The position numbers and the translations under genes were made by a program. From an uncultured Clostridia bacterium (GTDB taxonomy: Bacteria > Bacillota > Clostridia > TANB77 > CAG-508): a stretch of 48,254 nucleotides of DNA. This document shows positions 1 through 7,266 of this stretch, in pieces. The DNA lies in NCBI GenBank assembly GCA_947589645.1, contig CANQCG010000010.1, positions 1 to 48,254 on the forward strand, read 5' to 3'. Within the stretch, counting starts at the first letter, position 1; each line of letters starts with the position of its first letter. The notes under the pieces were generated by a model that saw only the letters and a program-made list of their open reading frames with translations, was not told the origin of the DNA and ran no database searches.

Positions 1-689
1 GATAGTGAATCTTCTAAAATTATTGCATTGTCTGCTTGTAAATATGTATAATTTTCATCTTGATAAAATAGTCTCCAGCATCCTGCTTCTTTTTGTGCAT
101 CTGGGTCTGTACATTCATACCCTATAACTTCGTCTCCATATTTATCTGCATTTATTGCTTCTCCTATTTTTAAGTCTTTAAACTCATCTTGTATTGTTAT
201 TTCTATTTGTTTTGTTATTTCTTTTGCATATGGCTCTGTTGAGTTTATTTTTAACTCTATCGTTTCTGTTGTTCCTATTATTAACTGGTCTTCATCGGTT
301 GGTTTTAACTGTAACTCTATGTTTTTATCTGTTTTTGCACTTTCTATACTTCCTGTAGTTTCTCCTTCTAATGTAAATTTGCTACTTTCGTATGTTATTT
401 CGTATTTTGTTTCATATTTATTAAAGTTTGCTTCTTCATAGTTTTTTATTAATATTTCTATTGGTATGCTTGCATCTTTTCCTTTTATATATTCTGCATT
501 GCTAGGTGTTACTTCTGCTTCAAAATAAAATGCTGCTGATGTTCCTCTTGCACTAAAACCTTTATTTAATACATACCTACTATATGTTACTCCACTTACT
601 CCTAATGATAATACTATTGCTATTTCTATTATCATTAATATTAGTCTTCCTACTGAAAATTTTATTACTGTCTTTTTTACTTTCTCCAT
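1..689 (-). CDS. Exported surface protein with SipW/TasA-type N-terminus, partial (3' end beyond window)
   Basis: Only the first 229 codons are visible; the frame stays open to the left edge. The ATG at 687-689 follows a strong AAAGGAGAG site. The protein starts with a Lys-rich segment, has one hydrophobic helix at about residues 16-36, then a short SRYV...ARGTSAAFYF stretch resembling the region after the membrane segment in SipW-dependent (TasA/camelysin-like) exported proteins. The rest is Glu/Lys/Ile/Thr-rich and probably beta-structured, with two Cys about 12 residues apart near residues 194-206. It is most likely a cell-surface or matrix protein. The family assignment is an inference from the N-terminus only. 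The gene sits behind a long leader containing a possible leader peptide and a terminator-like hairpin, so it may be controlled by attenuation. Confidence 0.6.
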   Translation of the reverse strand, partial: MEKVKKTVIKFSVGRLILMIIEIAIVLSLGVSGVTYSRYVLNKGFSARGTSAAFYFEAEVTPSNAEYIKGKDASIPIEILIKNYEEANFNKYETKYEITYESSKFTLEGETTGSIESAKTDKNIELQLKPTDEDQLIIGTTETIELKINSTEPYAKEITKQIEITIQDEFKDLKIGEAINADKYGDEVIGYECTDPDAQKEAGCWRLFYQDENYTYLQADNAIILEDSL

Positions 690-760
690 AATAAATTTCT
701 CTCCTTTGCTTTTATATGTGCCTTTCTTTTCGTACTTTGTTTTGACTTTTTAAATATCAA

Positions 761-826
761 TACAAAAAAGACTACTTAGCAGTATGTTTTTTAGAAATGC
801 TAAAAAACATATTGCTAAATAGCCTT
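761..826 (-). terminator. Terminator-like hairpin in the leader of the surface-protein gene (possible attenuator)
   Basis: Arms at 776-794 and 800-818 pair over 19 bp with one G-T wobble around a 5-base loop. Shorter pairings extend the stem to about 768-826. Read on the minus strand, the hairpin is followed by six T's (762-767), the classic intrinsic terminator layout. No complete gene lies upstream on this strand within the window. The element stands between a promoter (1006-1033) and the gene starting at 689, so it would interrupt that gene's own transcript. Confidence 0.65.
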
Positions 827-860
827 ATGTGTTTTGGGTTTTTTATTCTATTATTAACGG

Positions 861-917
861 TTATCTGTGTGTGTGTGTGTGTGTGTGTACAGCGCCAAGG
901 GTTATAGCGTTTGTCAT
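861..917 (-). CDS. Putative 18-residue leader peptide with alternating His-Thr codons
   Basis: A short frame reads MTNAITLGAVHTHTHTHR and stop. Its ATG (915-917) is preceded by AAGGAGAG with about 8 bases spacing, as strong a site as that of the downstream surface-protein gene. The His-Thr alternation comes from the CA dinucleotide repeat. It lies between a good minus-strand promoter and a terminator-like hairpin, the position of an attenuation leader peptide. Whether it is translated is an inference from the ribosome binding site and context only. Confidence 0.4.
   Translation of the reverse strand: MTNAITLGAVHTHTHTHR
867..888. repeat. Dinucleotide microsatellite (GT)11 / (CA)11
   Basis: Eleven uninterrupted GT units. 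Such tracts change length by slipped-strand mispairing. Here the tract lies inside a possible leader peptide, where a change of one unit (2 bp) shifts the reading frame. Confidence 0.95.
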
Positions 918-1005
918 TGGTTTGCTCTCCTTTTGTTATATGCATAATATACTACTATGTTATTTATAGTATTTTCGTTAAATTTCTACATATTACTACA
1001 TATTT

Positions 1006-1033
1006 ATTATACTCTTATTAATACAAATTTCAA
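1006..1033 (-). promoter_or_regulatory. Sigma-A-type promoter for the leader peptide / surface-protein transcript
   Basis: On the minus strand TTGAAA (1028-1033) and TATAAT (1006-1011) are separated by 16 bases. The predicted transcript start is near 999, giving a leader of roughly 310 bases before the gene at 689. Confidence 0.6.
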
Positions 1034-1142
1034 TTAATGTTGTGTTAAGTTTTTGTTACATTTATGTTACATTTTTTCAATTGCAAAAGTATGCATTTTA
1101 TTTTGTCATTTATAATTATGTTTTTTAAATGCTTAAAATAAC

Positions 1143-1171
1143 TTGACTAAAAGTCCTTTTTGCGATATTAT
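1143..1171 (+). promoter_or_regulatory. Sigma-A-type promoter of clpE, with a small dyad over the -35
   Basis: TTGACT (1143-1148), 17-base spacer, TATTAT (1166-1171). A short dyad GACT-AAA-AGTC (1145-1155) overlaps the -35 and could bind a repressor. It does not match the CtsR tandem heptamer well. Confidence 0.65.
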
Positions 1172-1212
1172 ATAGTTTGTAAAATTTTAAAGAAATGAGG
1201 AAATTACAAACA

Positions 1213-3588
1213 ATGTTATGTTCAAGATGTAATAAAAATACCGCAATAATTTTTATGAATAGAATAGAAAACGGTAAATCTTCAATAGAAGGTTTATGTT
1301 TTAATTGTGCAAAAGCTCAAGGTATTGACCCTTTAGAAGTATTAGCTAAGCAAAACGAAATTACTTCTGAAAACAACCCAAATATGAATGCACAAATTGA
1401 ATCAGTTATGAAAGATTTAGCAAAATCTTTAGAAAATTTAGATTTAAATAATATAATAATAGAAGAAATGAATAATGATGGCTCTTTAGATGATGTTAAT
1501 GACGCTGAAGGAAAGCCTATTAATGGCTTTGCAATTCCATTAGGTTCAATTTTTGGCAATATGCTAAACCCTAATTCAAGCAAAACTTCTCAAGATGCAA
1601 ATAATACCGAAAAGAAAAAAATTAAAGTTGATAAAAAGAAGCCTCAAAAAAACAACAAGAAAAAATTTTTGGATACTTTTGGAACAAATTTAACAGCTAA
1701 AGCTAAAAATAACGAGTTAGACATAGTTATTGGCCGTGATAAAGAAATACAAAGAATTACCCAAATTTTAAATAGACGTTCTAAAAATAACCCTTGTTTA
1801 ATTGGTGAACCTGGCGTTGGCAAAACTGCTATCGCTCAAGGCTTGGCTATAAAAATTGCAAATAATAATGTACCTGCCAAACTTTTAAATAAAGAGGTTT
1901 ATCTTTTAGACATGACCTCTATGATTGCTGGTACTCAATTTAGAGGACAGTTTGAGTCTAGAATGAAGAGTGTTATTGATGAGTGTAAGCAATATGGTAA
2001 CATTATTTTAGTTATTGACGAAATTCACAATATAATTGGTGCTGGCGATGGTGAACATTCAATGAATGCTGCAAATATATTAAAGCCTGCCCTATCTAAT
2101 GGTGATGTTCAATTAATAGGTACAACTACTTTAAAAGAATATAGAAAATATATCGAAAAAGATGCTGCTTTGGAAAGACGTTTCCAACAAGTTTTAGTTG
2201 AAGAGCCAAATTTAGATGACTCTATCAAAATACTAGAAGGTATTAAAAAATATTACGAAGAATATCACAAGGTAAAAATTTCTTCTGATGTAATAAAACA
2301 AACTGTTATAATGTCAGAAAAATATATTCATGATAGGTTTTTACCAGATAAAGCAATAGATATTTTAGATGAGGCTTGCTCAAGAATTAACCTAGAAAAT
2401 AAAGATTTATTTAAACTTGAGACACTAAAGCAAGAATTAAAAAGTGTTCAAGACGAAAAAGAAGCTTTGCTTGATGTAGAAACTAATGAGCCTGAAGAAA
2501 ATCAAGCTGCTAATTATCAAAAAGTGGCTGATTTAAAAACACGTGAATGTCAACTTATTGAAGCAATAGATAATTTAAATAAAACAATGAAATTAAAGAG
2601 TTTATCTATTCAAGACATTGCAAATGTTATTGAAAGTTGGACTAAAATTCCTGTAAAGAAAATTACAGAAGCTGAAACTCAAAAACTATTAAACCTAGAA
2701 ACAAACCTTCATAAGAGAATTATTGGTCAAGAAGAAGCTGTTGAAGCTGTTTCTAGAGCTATTAGAAGAAATCGTGCAGGTTTAAAAAGTACTAAACGCC
2801 CTCCTTCTTTTATATTTGTTGGACCTACTGGCGTTGGTAAAACTGAACTTGCTAAAAGCTTAGCTTATGAAATGTTTGGAAGCGAAGATTCTATTATAAG
2901 AATTGATATGTCTGAATACATGGAAAGTCATTCAACTTCTAAATTAATAGGTGCTCCTCCAGGATATGTTGGATACGATGATGCTGGTCAACTTACAGAA
3001 AAGGTTAAAAGAAAACCTTATTCTATTATATTGCTAGACGAAATAGAAAAGGCTCATCCAGATGTATTTAACATTTTGTTACAAGTACTTGATGATGGTA
3101 GATTAACAGATAGCCAAGGCAATACTGTAAGTTTTGAAAATACAATTATAATTATGACATCAAATGCAGGCTCTAATTTAAATAATAATTCAATAGGTTT
3201 TGGCAGACAAACTGTTGATAAAAATAAATTACTAGATAATTTAAAACAAGTATTTAGACCAGAGTTTTTAAATAGAATTGATGAAATTGTTGTATTTGAT
3301 AGTCTATCAAGAGAAGAGCTTATTCAAATTGTTGATTTAATGTTAAAAGATACATACGCAGCTCTTAGTGATAAAAATATTAACTTAACAGTTACAGATT
3401 CTGCAAAAGAATTCTTACTAGATAAAGGAACAAACCTTAAATTTGGTGCAAGACCTTTAAGAAGATCAATTCAAAGATATTTAGAAGATGAAATTGCAGA
3501 GAAAATTCTAAAAGGAGAAATACTAGATGGTGCTTCTATAAAAGCAGATGTTAAAGATGATAATTTAAATTTTATTATTGATAATTAA
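1213..3588 (+). CDS. clpE: ClpE/ClpC-type AAA+ unfoldase with N-terminal zinc finger
   Basis: ATP-driven protein unfoldase that would feed substrates to the ClpP peptidase in cytosolic protein quality control. In order: a C4 zinc finger (Cys3, 6, 29, 32), a Glu/Asn/Lys-rich linker (about 40-155), the first AAA+ domain with Walker A GEPGVGKT (198-205), a coiled-coil middle region (about 400-460), and the second AAA+ domain with GPTGVGKT (537-544). An IGF loop near 660 is the usual ClpP docking motif. The zinc finger without a canonical double Clp-N domain is the ClpE arrangement. An ATG at 1195 is in frame, but 1213 fits the zinc-finger start of the family and a GAGG site upstream; this gives 791 residues. 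No ctsR, mcsA or mcsB is adjacent. It is followed 33 bp later by pgsA. Confidence 0.88.
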   Translation: MLCSRCNKNTAIIFMNRIENGKSSIEGLCFNCAKAQGIDPLEVLAKQNEITSENNPNMNAQIESVMKDLAKSLENLDLNNIIIEEMNNDGSLDDVNDAEGKPINGFAIPLGSIFGNMLNPNSSKTSQDANNTEKKKIKVDKKKPQKNNKKKFLDTFGTNLTAKAKNNELDIVIGRDKEIQRITQILNRRSKNNPCLIGEPGVGKTAIAQGLAIKIANNNVPAKLLNKEVYLLDMTSMIAGTQFRGQFESRMKSVIDECKQYGNIILVIDEIHNIIGAGDGEHSMNAANILKPALSNGDVQLIGTTTLKEYRKYIEKDAALERRFQQVLVEEPNLDDSIKILEGIKKYYEEYHKVKISSDVIKQTVIMSEKYIHDRFLPDKAIDILDEACSRINLENKDLFKLETLKQELKSVQDEKEALLDVETNEPEENQAANYQKVADLKTRECQLIEAIDNLNKTMKLKSLSIQDIANVIESWTKIPVKKITEAETQKLLNLETNLHKRIIGQEEAVEAVSRAIRRNRAGLKSTKRPPSFIFVGPTGVGKTELAKSLAYEMFGSEDSIIRIDMSEYMESHSTSKLIGAPPGYVGYDDAGQLTEKVKRKPYSIILLDEIEKAHPDVFNILLQVLDDGRLTDSQGNTVSFENTIIIMTSNAGSNLNNNSIGFGRQTVDKNKLLDNLKQVFRPEFLNRIDEIVVFDSLSREELIQIVDLMLKDTYAALSDKNINLTVTDSAKEFLLDKGTNLKFGARPLRRSIQRYLEDEIAEKILKGEILDGASIKADVKDDNLNFIIDN

Positions 3589-3621
3589 AAACTAATGAAT
3601 AACAAGTTAAAGGAGAATTAT

Positions 3622-4206
3622 ATGATAAAACATGTTCCAAATATATTATCAGTTTGTAGAATATTATTAATTCCAGTTATTGTAATATCAATATTTTTAA
3701 ATAATTATATTTTAGCTTTAATTATTTTTACAATTTCTAGTTTAACAGATATAATTGATGGTTACATAGCTCGTAATTTTGATGCAGTTACAAATGTTGG
3801 TAAACTGCTTGACCCACTTGCAGATAAATTAACACAACTTACATTAATTGCTTCTCTTGTGTGGGCAAATATCATTAGTGGTTGGATTTTTGCAGTTTTA
3901 CTTATTAAAGAATTAATTATGATTTCTGGTGCCTCTTTTCTATATGGAAAAAGTGTTGTTGTTTATAGTAGATGGTATGGAAAGCTTGCAACTGTTTTAA
4001 TTTATGTTTCGATAGTTAGCTCTTTACTATGCAAACAGTTTAATGTTACTTCTGGAATATTTATTAATATAAGTAATTCTCTTTATGTTATTGCTATAAT
4101 TTTTACTATCTTTGCGCTTGTTATGTATTGCAAAGCACTATATAATAAAGGTTTAATTGATAAGTCTGATTTAAATAAAGAAGTAATTATAGATAAAAGA
4201 AAATAA
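3622..4206 (+). CDS. pgsA: CDP-diacylglycerol--glycerol-3-phosphate 3-phosphatidyltransferase
   Basis: Integral membrane enzyme that makes phosphatidylglycerol phosphate, the first committed step to anionic phospholipids. The CDP-alcohol phosphatidyltransferase signature D-x2-DG-x2-AR-x8-G-x3-D-x3-D is intact (SLTDIIDGYIARNFD onward to LLDPLADK). Several hydrophobic helices cover the rest; 194 residues is normal for the family. A longer frame opens at 3595, but the ATG at 3622 has AAAGGAG eight bases upstream and begins at the conserved N-terminus. It probably shares a transcript with clpE and is followed by an intrinsic terminator. Confidence 0.93.
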   Translation: MIKHVPNILSVCRILLIPVIVISIFLNNYILALIIFTISSLTDIIDGYIARNFDAVTNVGKLLDPLADKLTQLTLIASLVWANIISGWIFAVLLIKELIMISGASFLYGKSVVVYSRWYGKLATVLIYVSIVSSLLCKQFNVTSGIFINISNSLYVIAIIFTIFALVMYCKALYNKGLIDKSDLNKEVIIDKRK

Positions 4207-4226
4207 TAAATAAAAAATTAATAAAA

Positions 4227-4262
4227 CCGCTTACAAGTTATTCTTGCTAAGCGGCTATTTTT
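4227..4262 (+). terminator. Intrinsic terminator after pgsA
   Basis: CCGCTTA (4227-4233) pairs with TAAGCGG (4248-4254), continued inside by CAAG/CTTG with one bulged base, then CTATTTTTA. The opposite strand is also T-rich after the stem, so it may serve the convergent M23 gene too. Confidence 0.85.
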
Positions 4263-4860
4263 ATCTTATAAATTCTTTACTATTTGCATAAGGTACATCC
4301 TCTTTTGTAAAACTCCATGGCTTGTCAGAAGTTAATATTCTCCACAATGTTGCATAAGGCTCTAAAGTAAATTCAGCATTTAAACTATTTAAATCTATTT
4401 TTGGTAGTACATCTAATGGGTTTATTGTATATGCTAAGCCTGTTTCTTCTGTGTTTTCTTTTCGTATTTCTAAATGAAGATGTGGAACTCTTGAGCCACC
4501 TGATGAACCTGTTTTGCCTATTATGGTTTCACAAGTAACCTTATCACCAGGTTTTACTAATATTTCTCTTAAGTGACCATATACTACTCTTCTGCCATCT
4601 TCATTTAATATTTCGACTTTGTTTCCATAGCCATCGTTAAAAGCATCAAAACCTTCTGTTGTAGTTCCATCAAATTCAGCTAATAATACTGTTCCTGCCA
4701 TTATTGGATGTACTTCGGTGCCTATGTCTGCTGTTATGTCAAAACCAGAATGTGCCCTTTGCTTAAATAATACATAATGATTTTTTCTAATTCCATATTT
4801 ATCATGCTCTGCTACTTTGTATTTTGGTGTGATTGGCCATATATATTTACTGCTTTCCAT
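4261..4860 (-). CDS. M23-family (LytM-like) metallopeptidase
   Basis: Predicted zinc endopeptidase fold of the M23 family, which normally cleaves peptidoglycan cross-bridges. The two zinc motifs are present: HSGFD (HxxxD) near residue 37 and HLHLE (HxH) near residue 127, with the usual VYGHL strand between. There is no signal peptide or membrane segment, so either it acts inside the cell, is exported by an unusual route, or works after lysis or on the developing spore. Its start overlaps the end of the 442-residue gene upstream by 14 bp and its ribosome binding site lies inside that gene, which indicates translational coupling. Length 199 residues. Confidence 0.8.
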   Translation of the reverse strand: MESSKYIWPITPKYKVAEHDKYGIRKNHYVLFKQRAHSGFDITADIGTEVHPIMAGTVLLAEFDGTTTEGFDAFNDGYGNKVEILNEDGRRVVYGHLREILVKPGDKVTCETIIGKTGSSGGSRVPHLHLEIRKENTEETGLAYTINPLDVLPKIDLNSLNAEFTLEPYATLWRILTSDKPWSFTKEDVPYANSKEFIR

Positions 4861-6175
4861 AACTTTTGTCTCCTTCTTGTTCTTTTATTTTTTGTTTTAA
4901 TGTTTTTATTTCGTTTGATAATGTTTGTGTTTTAGAAGCTTTACTTGCTATAAATTTTACATTTGGTCCAGAAAATGTTTGTTTTATGCTTGAGGCCTTT
5001 TTTAACCTTGCTAGCTCTCGCTTTTCATATTGTAATTGTTCTTGCAACACTTTTAGTTTTGTACTATCCGAAATGTGCCTGCCAGTTGGGTTGTAGCCAT
5101 ATAATACTGCTAGTTTATCTGACATAGAAGATAAATATGTTATAGCTTTTTCTCTTGGTATTTTACATATATGTACTTCCCTATCTCTATTTTGCCTACG
5201 ATTTACATATAGGCTGTCTGTTAAGCCAAAAAATTCTGACACATATTTAGAAGAAAGATTGTCTCTATGTAATGTTGAACATAAAAATATTTCTTTATTG
5301 TTTGGGTTTTTAAAATGCTCATTTATATGTTTTTTTATTCCTTCATATACAAGTATTCTTGCTGTTCCTGCATTTCTATTTTCTGGTGATGTTATATAGG
5401 TGTCTAGTTCAATTGAGTTTTGAGTATTTGCTGAATAATATTTTTTGCTATCAAATGTAGGCTTTTCGTATATGGTCAACTTACCTTTGCTTAAAAGTTC
5501 TTCATATTCTGCTTGTGCTTTCATAAAATCTTCGTATTCTTGTATGCTACTATAATCTTTTCTTGGCACTTTTCCATATTCTTGCATAATATCTTGTGCT
5601 GTAAACCAATAAAATTGTTCATATTTTTTTTGAGTTTCTGCATCATAGTTTTTAGCAATATTCTCTGACATATATTGGTTTAATTTTTCTCGTAATTCAC
5701 TTTTTTCATGAAAACCGTTTTCTTGTAATTCTTTTTGCAAAAACTCATGTATGCTTTTTATCTCTGGATGTTCTGATAAAATACGTTTTTTGGCAAATTC
5801 AAATGCTTTTCGCTTTATTATATAGAGTTTTTCTAAGTCTTCTCTATATGCTTTTTTATCTTTATATTGTGCTTTTATATATTGTTTATAGTTTTCTCCA
5901 TATTTAAAATATTTTGTTATATCATTATATGTAAATGGCTGTTGTCCTTGTGTAATATATGATGCTGACATTACTTTGCCATTTTCTCCTGTTGCAACCA
6001 TTACTGTATTTTGCTTTGAGTGTATATATTCTGATATGTCTTCTTTTCCTGTTATAAATAGTTGCCCTATTCTTCCTTCTTTTTCCATTGTTTCTAATAC
6101 TACTTTTTCTAGTTCTGCTATTTGGTCCAAATATTGATTTTCATTGTCTTGCGTAACTTCTAATACATTAATCAT
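4847..6175 (-). CDS. Uncharacterised protein with GNAT-like acetyltransferase features
   Basis: Cytosolic 442-residue protein. The N-terminal 70 residues and a later stretch (about 270-335, with RNAGTARILVYEGI resembling GNAT motif A, the acetyl-CoA loop) suggest a GNAT fold. A Lys/Glu-rich helical insert of about 150 residues lies between them, and the last 70 residues are a predicted coiled coil. The acetyltransferase assignment is tentative. It overlaps the M23 peptidase gene by 14 bp, so the two products are probably made together. The promoter 5' of it carries a strong palindrome. Confidence 0.5.
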   Translation of the reverse strand: MINVLEVTQDNENQYLDQIAELEKVVLETMEKEGRIGQLFITGKEDISEYIHSKQNTVMVATGENGKVMSASYITQGQQPFTYNDITKYFKYGENYKQYIKAQYKDKKAYREDLEKLYIIKRKAFEFAKKRILSEHPEIKSIHEFLQKELQENGFHEKSELREKLNQYMSENIAKNYDAETQKKYEQFYWFTAQDIMQEYGKVPRKDYSSIQEYEDFMKAQAEYEELLSKGKLTIYEKPTFDSKKYYSANTQNSIELDTYITSPENRNAGTARILVYEGIKKHINEHFKNPNNKEIFLCSTLHRDNLSSKYVSEFFGLTDSLYVNRRQNRDREVHICKIPREKAITYLSSMSDKLAVLYGYNPTGRHISDSTKLKVLQEQLQYEKRELARLKKASSIKQTFSGPNVKFIASKASKTQTLSNEIKTLKQKIKEQEGDKSYGKQ

Positions 6176-6204
6176 ATTCTAACCCTTCTTCTTTTAGAGC
6201 TTAA

Positions 6205-6230
6205 CAATATGTTAAAATTTTAACTTATTG
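6205..6230. promoter_or_regulatory. 26-bp near-perfect palindrome just downstream of a promoter (putative operator)
   Basis: CAATATGTTAAAA is followed by its reverse complement with one mismatch; the 14-bp core GTTAAAATTTTAAC (6211-6224) is perfect. It lies about 13-38 bases after the predicted start of the transcript reading into the GNAT-like and M23 genes, where a bound repressor would block elongation. Confidence 0.5.
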
Positions 6231-6249
6231 TATACAAATTATTCTTATG

Positions 6250-6278
6250 ATTTTAACATACTCTTTTCAAGAAATCAA
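6250..6278 (-). promoter_or_regulatory. Sigma-A-type promoter for the GNAT-like / M23 gene pair
   Basis: On the minus strand TTGATT (6273-6278), 17-base spacer, TAAAAT (6250-6255). Confidence 0.55.
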
Positions 6279-6323
6279 GGTTTTTCTATGGTGCAAATAG
6301 TTTTATTTTTATTGATATAAGTA

Positions 6324-6357
6324 GTGTTTTGTAAAATAAAAGTGTGTTTTGTAAAAT
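6324..6357. repeat. Two 14-bp direct repeats 20 bp apart
   Basis: GTGTTTTGTAAAAT occurs at 6324-6337 and 6344-6357. The 20-bp period is close to two helical turns, and the pair lies 46 bp or more upstream of the promoter at 6250-6278, as activator-binding repeats often do. Confidence 0.5.
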
Positions 6358-6363
6358 TTTATA

Positions 6364-6978
6364 TTATTCAAAGTCTTCTAATACTTTGTTTAATTCTTCT
6401 TTTCCAAATACTTGTATTCCTTTTTCTGATTGAATTTGCAAAAGGTCAGTTAAAGGTAAATATTCTGTTATTATTTCTGTTTTTTCATATAACTTCTCAG
6501 TTCCATCTGCTAAAACTTTGTAAATTACTACTTTTCCATCTTCTTCTTTTAGCGAAAAGTGCTCTCCACAACTTCCTTCGAATTCTTTATATAATGTTAC
6601 TTCTCTTGACGAAAACCCTATTAGCTCCCATTCGGGATATTCGTTTTTTACTTCTTCTTGAGTCATGTTTACAAGTTCTGGAGGCGTTTCTACATATTCG
6701 TTTATAGTATGCTTACATTCTTTATAGTATTTTTTTAATATTAATACAGAATTTGATGATACTTTTTCATCTGAAGAGTTTACTGGCTTTACATTCTCCC
6801 CACTTTTGGCTAATAGTTCGTATTCTTCTGTGCATTCATCTGTTACCGCTTCGTTTTCTACGCTACTTAACTTGTTATTTTTGTTTTGGTTTTGCTCTTT
6901 TTTTATTAATACAGCTGTAAATATTGCTCCTATAAAAACTATTATAACTATTATTCCTACTATAATTTTTTCTTTCAT
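6364..6978 (-). CDS. BofC C-terminal-domain protein, membrane anchored
   Basis: 204 residues with one N-terminal membrane helix (about 5-25) and the remainder predicted outside the membrane. The C-terminal half has the pattern of BofC C-terminal domains: strands around GEHFSLKEEDGKVVIYK, then LPLTDLLQIQSEKGIQVFGKE and an acidic end. In Bacillus subtilis BofC restrains the SpoIVB signalling protease in the forespore intermembrane space; a spoIVB gene lies 25 kb away in this window. The role here is inferred from that family knowledge. In many clostridia the domain occurs in proteins of unproven function. ATG at 6978 follows AGAGGT. It lies just downstream of comEC. Confidence 0.65.
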   Translation of the reverse strand: MKEKIIVGIIVIIVFIGAIFTAVLIKKEQNQNKNNKLSSVENEAVTDECTEEYELLAKSGENVKPVNSSDEKVSSNSVLILKKYYKECKHTINEYVETPPELVNMTQEEVKNEYPEWELIGFSSREVTLYKEFEGSCGEHFSLKEEDGKVVIYKVLADGTEKLYEKTEIITEYLPLTDLLQIQSEKGIQVFGKEELNKVLEDFE

Positions 6979-7020
6979 AATTTACCTCTTTTTACAATAT
7001 TTTTTATTATTGTTTCCAAG

Positions 7021-7266
7021 TTATTGCAATTTATTCGAGGTTATGGTGGTTATTTTAATTTTTGATTTGTTATTTACTATTATAGATATTTCTCCATTTT
7101 GATCTGTTCTGTATACTTTTGTGCCATTGGCTTTTAGCCTTTGTAGGACTTTGCTACTTGGATGCCCAAATGTATTGTTTTTGCCTACCCCAATTAATGC
7201 TATTTTAGGCATTACCTCTTGTAAAAATTGCTCAGTAGATGATGTTTTTGAACCGATGATGTGCAA
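7021..7266 (-). pseudogene. comEC: ComEC 3' fragment, separated from the main frame by a one-base insertion
   Basis: This frame continues the metallo-beta-lactamase-like domain of the preceding frame: GSKTSSTEQFL, then GVGKNNTFGHPSSKVLQRL and VYRTDQNG, all standard for the ComEC C-terminus. The main frame reads VAHH and then diverges. Removing one C (the G at 7255 on the plus strand) would restore HHGSKTSS. The only start codon available here is a TTG at 7264-7266 without a ribosome binding site, so it is not an independent gene. Conservation on both sides of the break means the insertion is recent or is a sequencing or assembly error. Confidence 0.85.

Noticed and set aside
861-917. Histidine- or threonine-operon attenuation leader
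   Set aside because: The His-Thr codons are a by-product of a dinucleotide repeat and the downstream gene is a surface protein, not amino-acid biosynthesis.
1143-1171. CtsR operator over the clpE promoter
   Set aside because: Only a short dyad is present; the tandem GGTCAAA-type heptamers expected for CtsR are not found, and no ctsR gene is nearby.
7232-7266. Programmed +1 frameshift in comEC
   Set aside because: No slippery codon or stimulatory structure is evident, and a P-site histidine tRNA would re-pair poorly. A mutation or sequence error is simpler.
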